Assembly (NCBI GenBank): GCA_020205615.1
Contig: CM035171.1
Location: 120,408,893-120,472,892 of the forward strand
Direction: 5' to 3'
Origin: Panax quinquefolius
Lineage: Eukaryota; Streptophyta; Magnoliopsida; Apiales; Araliaceae
Length of the DNA stretch: 64,000 nucleotides
Part shown: positions 58,850-64,000 of the stretch, piece after piece
Numbering within the stretch: position 1 is the stretch's first letter
Layout: each line of letters starts with the position of its first letter
The notes under the pieces: model-generated
Database searches by the model: none
Told to the model about the DNA's origin: nothing
What the model saw: the letters and a program-made list of their open reading frames with translations, nothing else
Program-made: the position numbers and the translations under genes

Positions 58850-59990
58850 TTTCCTTAATTAACCCTTGTTTTATGGCGATGTTGAGAATGTCGTGAGAAT
58901 ATTAACAATGGAAATGAGGCCGTGGAGATGCTGTACTCACCAGCGAGGAGAACGTCTGACAAGTGGCAATGTTCCTCCCATGAACAACACCATTGAAGCG
59001 GATGATGAGCGAGGGGATGTTTAGAAGTTTTTTGCGATTCATGCAAAATCGGACGAGGAGACTTCGTGTTCAAAATCTGAGGAGAAAATGATAGCAATTC
59101 ACGGGTTGTCACAACCAAGCGATTCAAAGAGTTGGGACCACGAATTTAAGGAAAGCCGGATCCGATCATGGCGGAAACATGGGTCAAACAAATTACCAAG
59201 ATATTCGATGTCTTGGGGTGCGGAGAACGAAGGTTCCATTCGCCACCTTTATGTTAAAATGGCGGCGCGATTCTTGGTGGAGTGCGTGAAGCGTACCCAT
59301 CTAGCCGCTTTCGGCGTGTCTTGGGAGGCGTTTGAAAGCTATTTAATGACAAATACTTTCACGAAAGTGTTAAATGCGTATATGAAGGAAGTGGAGTTCA
59401 TCGATTGGAATAAAACAACATGGCGGTGTCTCTCGATGCGAGGCAAAGTTTGCGAGTTATCGAGTTTGCACCTCATTTGGTGGAGAATGAGGAGCGTATG
59501 GCGCGGATGTTTCTTAGAGGTTTGAAACCCGGCGTCGTCGATATCTCATTTCTCATAAATTTTCTCTTTATTGGATGTTGTAAATGAGGGCTCAATTATT
59601 AGGCGAGATAACGAGTACAGTCAACCGAGGACCCACAACCGAGGATCGTGCGAGAGATAGCGATCAACGAGAATAATGATAACTGCGGAGAAAGAAAGCA
59701 GACGGACAGAAAATGGTAACCACTCTGGTGGTAATCATAGCCATGAAAATAGAAGAAGCGAGTCGGGAGGAGATTTTAAAAAGAGGAGATTTAACAACGA
59801 CCATGTGAAGATGGCGGTCTTGCGTGACAATCGGGTTCTAAGGAGGAAACGACCACCGGTCGTATCTACTGAAAATCTGAAAAAGAGGACATATCGGTCA
59901 AAGCGCCCACAACATTCAAGGTATGCTATAATTGTGGAAAGGAAGGACATATCGCTCGAGATTATATGATGATGAAACGAAACCTAGTTC
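58850..59990 (+). pseudogene. B2 gag remnant with CCHC knuckle
   Basis: SIRHLYVKMAARFLVECVKR, FGVSWEAFESYLMTNTF, the ISHKFSL strip near 59545, and CYNCGKEGHIARDY in one frame at 59925-59965. Gag in this family also has a Gly/Asn/Arg-rich stretch (NGNHSGGNHSHENRRS) before the knuckle. Confidence 0.75.
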
Positions 59991-60049
59991 GTGAGAGGGC
60001 GGTGACTCAAAAAACATCCCCGAAAAAGTCAAAGTCAGCGATTAGGAAG

Positions 60050-60560
60050 AAGCGTTTGTTGTGGTAGGGTCATAATGCGAGAACCCAAGCGAGGTGATCA
60101 CGGGTAAGCTATTTATAAATTCTTGCGAAGTTTATACCTTACTTGATATCTGGGTGATACCCATTCATTTATCTCTCTGCATGTGCTCAGCGTTTAAACT
60201 TGACTCAGGAGAAATTAGACTTTGACTTTCTCTGTGGAAACTCAGTTAGGAGAAACTTTCATCACATCCAACATTTTATAAATCTTGTTTGATTCAAGTT
60301 GGCACCATTACCTTACACGACCTTGACCTTATCTCTTTAAAGATACTTGCTTTTGATGTGATTTTAGGGATTGATTGGTTAACTACTCATCATACCAAAA
60401 TTGATTGTTTTAAATAAGGTTGTTAGTTTTCATATTCCTAACCAACCCTGTTATGCAATTCAACAAACTAAACCATTAAAATCGATCATCATGTCATATC
60501 TAATCATAAAGCTATTCGTTTATTAAAAAGCGGATGTCGAAGCTTTCTAGCCCATGTTAT
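60050..60560 (+). pseudogene. B2 aspartic protease remnant
   Basis: Catalytic loop area at 60140-60175 (GATATCTGGGTGATACCC, garbled), DFDF/SVETQLGETF (60215-60260), LVQVGTITL (60290-60320), GIDWLTTHHTKI (60368-60405). Confidence 0.68.
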
Positions 60561-61920
60561 GGATTTGAATAAAGACCGTCAAATTTGAATAATATTCTGT
60601 TTATTATTGACTTTCTGGCGTATTTCTGAAGAACTTCCTGGTCTGCCCCGAGCGTGAAGTTGAATTCTTTATTGATCTTGAACTTTGTACAAAGCCCATT
60701 TCTAAAACCCCATATCGAATGGCTCTATTGAACTTGAGGAGTTAAAGGTCCAACTACGAGAATTGTTGGACATCGATTTCATTCGTCTAGTACATCTCCT
60801 TGGGGTGCTCTGTTTTATTTGTAAAGAAGAAAGATGGGAGTATGCGACTTTGTATTGACTATCGGGAATTGAACCATGTCACCATCAAGAATAGGTATCC
60901 TCTACCTCGTATTGATGACTTGTTTGACCGATTCTGAAGGGCACAATTCTTTTCAAAATCGATCTTAGATTACGGATATCATCAATGAAGATTAGAAGCG
61001 AGGATATTCAAAGACCGCCTTGAACTCGGTATGGGCATTATGAATTCTTAGTCATGTCTTTCGGACTAACTAATGTTCCTGCGGCTTTCATGGATATGAT
61101 GAGCCAGAGTATTCAAGGAATATTTGGATCGATTCGTTGTTGTCTTTATTGATGACATCCTCATATATTCAAAAGCCGTGAAGATCATGAGCACCATTTA
61201 AATTTGGTACTCGAAAACTTCGTGAAAACCAACTATATGCCAAATTGAAGAAATCGAGTTACGGCGAGGAAGTAGCATTCCTTGGGCGCGATGTGTCGAA
61301 ACATGGAGTATCTGTTGATCCGTGAAGATTGAAGCATACAAAGTTAGAACAACAAAATCGGTGGTAAGTCATCGTAGCTTTTGGGCTTAGGCGGTTATTA
61401 TCGGAGATTAGTGGAAGGTTTTTCTCGAATCGCTACTCCATTAACTTCGGTAACTTCGGAAGGATACAAAATTCGTTTGGAGGCGAAGAATCGAGAAAAG
61501 TTTCCAAGAGCTTAGAGGAGACTTATTTGGCTTTGTTCTAACAATACCATCTGGTTGGGATGGATTTGTTATCTCTGATGCTTGAGGCAAAGGTTAGGAT
61601 GTGTTCTCATGCAACGTGGGAAAGTCATAGCCTTATGCCTCGCGACAACTTAAAAGAGTATGAGAGGAATTATCCTACTTCGTGATCTAGAGTTAGCGGC
61701 ATTGATCGTTTTCATATTAAAATATGGAGCCTTATATCTATATGGGGAGAAAGTGGAGATATATTCGGACCGTAAAAAGCCTTAAATATTTCTTCACTCA
61801 AAAAGAACTCAACGTCGGCGGCGGACGTTGGCTCGAGCTATTGAAAGACTACGACCACACTATTGATACCATCACGGTAAAAGCAAGCGTAGTGGTGGCG
61901 CGTTGAGTAGAAGATCATAT
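60560..61920 (+). pseudogene. B2 reverse transcriptase and RNase H, broken
   Basis: RT: MALLNLRS (60718), [20 protein letters not shown] (60824-60880), DLFDRF (60918), FFSKIDL (60948), catalytic [12 protein letters not shown] (61138-61173), VAFLGRDVSKHGVSVDP (61270-61320), GGYYRR (61390). RNase H: ISDA (61570), [13 protein letters not shown] (61640-61680), [20 protein letters not shown] (61760-61820), [15 protein letters not shown]. Positions correspond to what B0 and B1 have lost. Confidence 0.8.
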
Positions 61921-63385
61921 CGAGGAGCGAGTGCGATGATGTCAAGTATCTGCGTAGAACCAACTTTAATAGAAAAAGTTAAGGTTGCTCGAGCCACCGG
62001 GCCGGAGGCGATCGTATGAAGAAGAAAGTACAAAAGGAGCTATTCGAGGCGAGAATTGATGAAGAAGGAATACTTGAGTCCACTCTAGACTTTGTGTTCT
62101 AACGACTCGATTTGAAGTACAAGATTATGATGGAGGCACCTGATCGCCATTTGCAATCCATCTGGAAGTACTAAAATGTATCGTGATCTTGACATACATT
62201 TTGGTGGAACAATATGAAGAGAGAGATTGCAAAGTTTATCTCGATGTGTTTAACTTGCCCGGCGTGTAAAAGGCGGAGCATCTTGTACCTAAGGGTCGGT
62301 TGCAACCACTTGAGATTAGGAAATGGAAGTGGGAACACATTACTATGGATTTCGTTATGGGTCTTCTACGGTTTCTCGGCATCAATCTTATTTGGGTTAT
62401 TGTTGATAGATTAACCAAGTCTGCTCATTTCTTTCTTGCCGTCTGGGAGACTTATTCCTTGAGCGTCTTGCTAGTATATGCGTGAATGAGATTGTGAGGT
62501 TGCATGGCATGCTGTATCCATAGTTTGGGATCGTGACCCAAGATTCACTTCAAGATTTTGGGTTAGCTTGCAAAAAGCTATGGAGCGCAGTTTGCGATTT
62601 AGTTAACATACCATCCCCAAACGGACGAGACAATCGAGAGAGGACTATTCAAACTCTTGAAGATCTATTAAGACTACGTGTCCTGAACTTCAAGGGTAGT
62701 TGGGATAAGTATTTACCATTGGTGGAATTCTCCTACAACAACAGTTATCGAGCAAGTATAGGTGTGGCTCCATTTGAAGCATTATATGGGCGAAAATGTC
62801 ATTCTCGATATGTTGGGATGAGGTGGGTGAAGCAACATTGTTGGGACCCGAGTTAATGCGTATGACTCTGAAAAAGATCCAAATGATTCGACAACGTATA
62901 CAAAGCGGCACAAGATCGACAAAAAAGAGTTATCACGGATCTTCATCGAAAGGGCGTGGAATTTAATGTGGGGATCGTGTATTGTTGCGAGTTGCTCCGT
63001 GGAAGGGAGTTACAAGATTTGGGAAGAGAAAGCTCGATCCACGATTTATTGGTCCATTTCAAATTCTTGACCGAGTAGGAAATGTAGCCTATAGACTTGC
63101 GTTACCTCAAGTATGTCTACGTGTTCATAATGTGTTTCACATATCATGCTTAAATAAATATGTGAAAGACCCGAACCACGTTATTGAGTTAGAAAGCCCA
63201 GGACGAGATAGTGAAGACTTAACGTATGAGGAGGTACTGTCAAGATCTTGGATAGGAAGGAGCATGTCCTACTGCGTGAAAAAGGTCATACCACAAGTTA
63301 AAGTTTTGTGGAGGAATCATCTTTATAGAGAAATGACACAGGAATTGGAAGCGGAAATGAAAGCGAGTATCCTCACCTTTTGAAA
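61920..63385 (+). pseudogene. B2 integrase with chromodomain-like tail, broken
   Basis: Zinc-finger part: [17 protein letters not shown] (62208-62262). Core: [14 protein letters not shown] (62323-62362), [15 protein letters not shown] (62388-62435), a [13 protein letters not shown] strip (62528-62552), [15 protein letters not shown] with the Glu region (62635-62690), FSYNNSYRASIGVAPFEALY (62729-62788). C-terminus: VAPWKGVTRFGKRKLDPRFI (62988-63047), ILDRVGNVAYRLALPQ, VHNVFHIS, KYVKDPNHVIELE, and the tail VIPQVKVLWRNH (63287-63322). Confidence 0.82.
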
Positions 63386-63426
63386 CACACCCAGAATACG
63401 TCGTCGATTTAGAGGCGAAATTTCAT

Positions 63427-63438
63427 AAGGAGGGAGGT
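63427..63438 (+). other. B2 polypurine tract
   Basis: AAGGAGGGAGGT directly before the 3' LTR start TGTAAGACC. The same tract is at 36955-36966 (B1); A2 has AGAAGGGAGGT at 46751-46761. Confidence 0.85.
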
Positions 63439-64000
63439 TGTAAGACCAAAATTTTTTAAATAAAAGGAATTTCCTTTATTTATTATTTTGAAATAGTAAG
63501 GGTTGATTTGATTAATGTGGATAGTTAAGGGTTAAATCTGTGAATATTTCAAAATAAGCAGTGGTTATAAAATATTCATTGTTGTTAGGGAATATTAGTT
63601 TGGTGCGTGGAATATTAAATCTTTGTCGGGGAATATTAAATGCGCGACAGTAGCGACCATGTGTGGGTCCCATGTGAGCGATTGGATGAAGAAAGCGACA
63701 AATATAAGTTATTTTTAAATAGCTTGGCGTGGTTATTCTGAATTAATCTTTGTTGGAATACCCGGTGGTTAAAACACACTAATCTGCGTTGTTGAGCAGT
63801 AGCTTTGCGGTATTGCACCAATTATTGATTCTTACGTGAAGGCCTTTACTCGATAAAGGTTCTGATAATTCTTTATTCGATATTTTATTGAGTTAATAAT
63901 TCTTTGCGTTGATATTTTATATTCTTTGTTGTTTGATAATTGTCATTACGGTATTTTTCATTATCGAAGCAATAATTCATATTATCTGAATAATATTATT
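63439..64000 (+). repeat. B2 3' LTR, 5' portion
   Basis: Colinear with the first ~560 bp of the B1 LTRs; cut by the window end. Confidence 0.88.

Larger units (their letters stand above)
58518..64000 (+). mobile_element. Ty3/gypsy element B2 (family B), full coding complement, 5' LTR truncated, runs off the window
   Basis: Only the last ~185 bp of the 5' LTR remain (58518-58703). Then primer site, gag 58850-59990, protease 60050-60560, RT 60560-61420, RNase H 61420-61920, integrase 61920-63060, chromodomain-like tail to 63385, polypurine tract ending 63438, 3' LTR from 63439 past the window end. It retains RT and RNase H, unlike B0 and B1, and is the best available model for the autonomous B element, although its frames are broken. 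Confidence 0.85.

Noticed and set aside
1..64000. CRISPR arrays, phage, plasmid or defence-system signatures, rRNA and tRNA genes
   Set aside because: Not seen. The short regular repeats in the LTRs have no spacer structure and occur identically placed in each LTR copy.

Overview
The window is nuclear DNA of a flowering plant, probably a eudicot. It is AT-rich, with many short GT-AG introns, plant-specific gene families, several MITE families and Ty3/gypsy retrotransposons. I saw no rRNA, tRNA, CRISPR, organellar or bacterial features. The species cannot be named from the sequence.

Bases 1 to about 24,600 are gene-bearing. On the minus strand at the left are the first two coding exons (1091-2062) of a gene that continues beyond base 1. 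They look like a plastid transit peptide, possibly of an acyl carrier protein. After a long intergenic stretch (a decayed LINE RNase H domain, an AT microsatellite, a 370-bp polypyrimidine tract, a degenerate minisatellite and a Stowaway-type MITE) comes a plus-strand VAP27-family gene (8780-14229, eight coding exons, VAP2-2-like). It is intact except for one missing base in an A-run of exon 3. It converges on a complete minus-strand vacuolar cation/H+ antiporter gene, NHX3/NHX4-like (15049-22181, 14 coding exons, 545 codons plus stop). That gene has a GC-AG intron 12 carrying a 1.47-kb hAT-type element with a perfect 8-bp target duplication, a LINE fragment in intron 3, and a leader with a 36-codon upstream ORF. 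Upstream of it, two Tourist/Harbinger-type MITEs lie in inverted orientation 34 bp apart.

From 24,659 to the end the DNA is almost entirely long-LTR Ty3/gypsy elements, Tekay/Del-like chromoviruses, in two related families that I call A (LTR about 2.6 kb) and B (LTR about 2.8 kb). The order is: solo LTR A1 (24659-27243); a three-level nest, with B0 (minus strand, 27532-52448) containing A2 (plus, 29785-49381), which contains B1 (plus, 30219-39773, perfect 5-bp TSD TCATA); about 1 kb of unique DNA; then A5 (53483-58517), cut off inside RNase H and fused to B2 (58518 to the window end). Element order is tRNA-iMet-like primer site, gag with zinc knuckle, protease, RT, RNase H, integrase, chromodomain-like tail, polypurine tract.

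B0 and B1 share the same loss of the RT core and RNase H, with an unrelated segment of about 160 bp in place of RT. They look like a non-autonomous lineage mobilised by full copies such as B2. All retroelement frames are broken. Many breaks fall at sites where related copies imply CAG or CTG, and each copy is altered differently, which suggests consensus errors at CHG-methylated sites rather than true decay.
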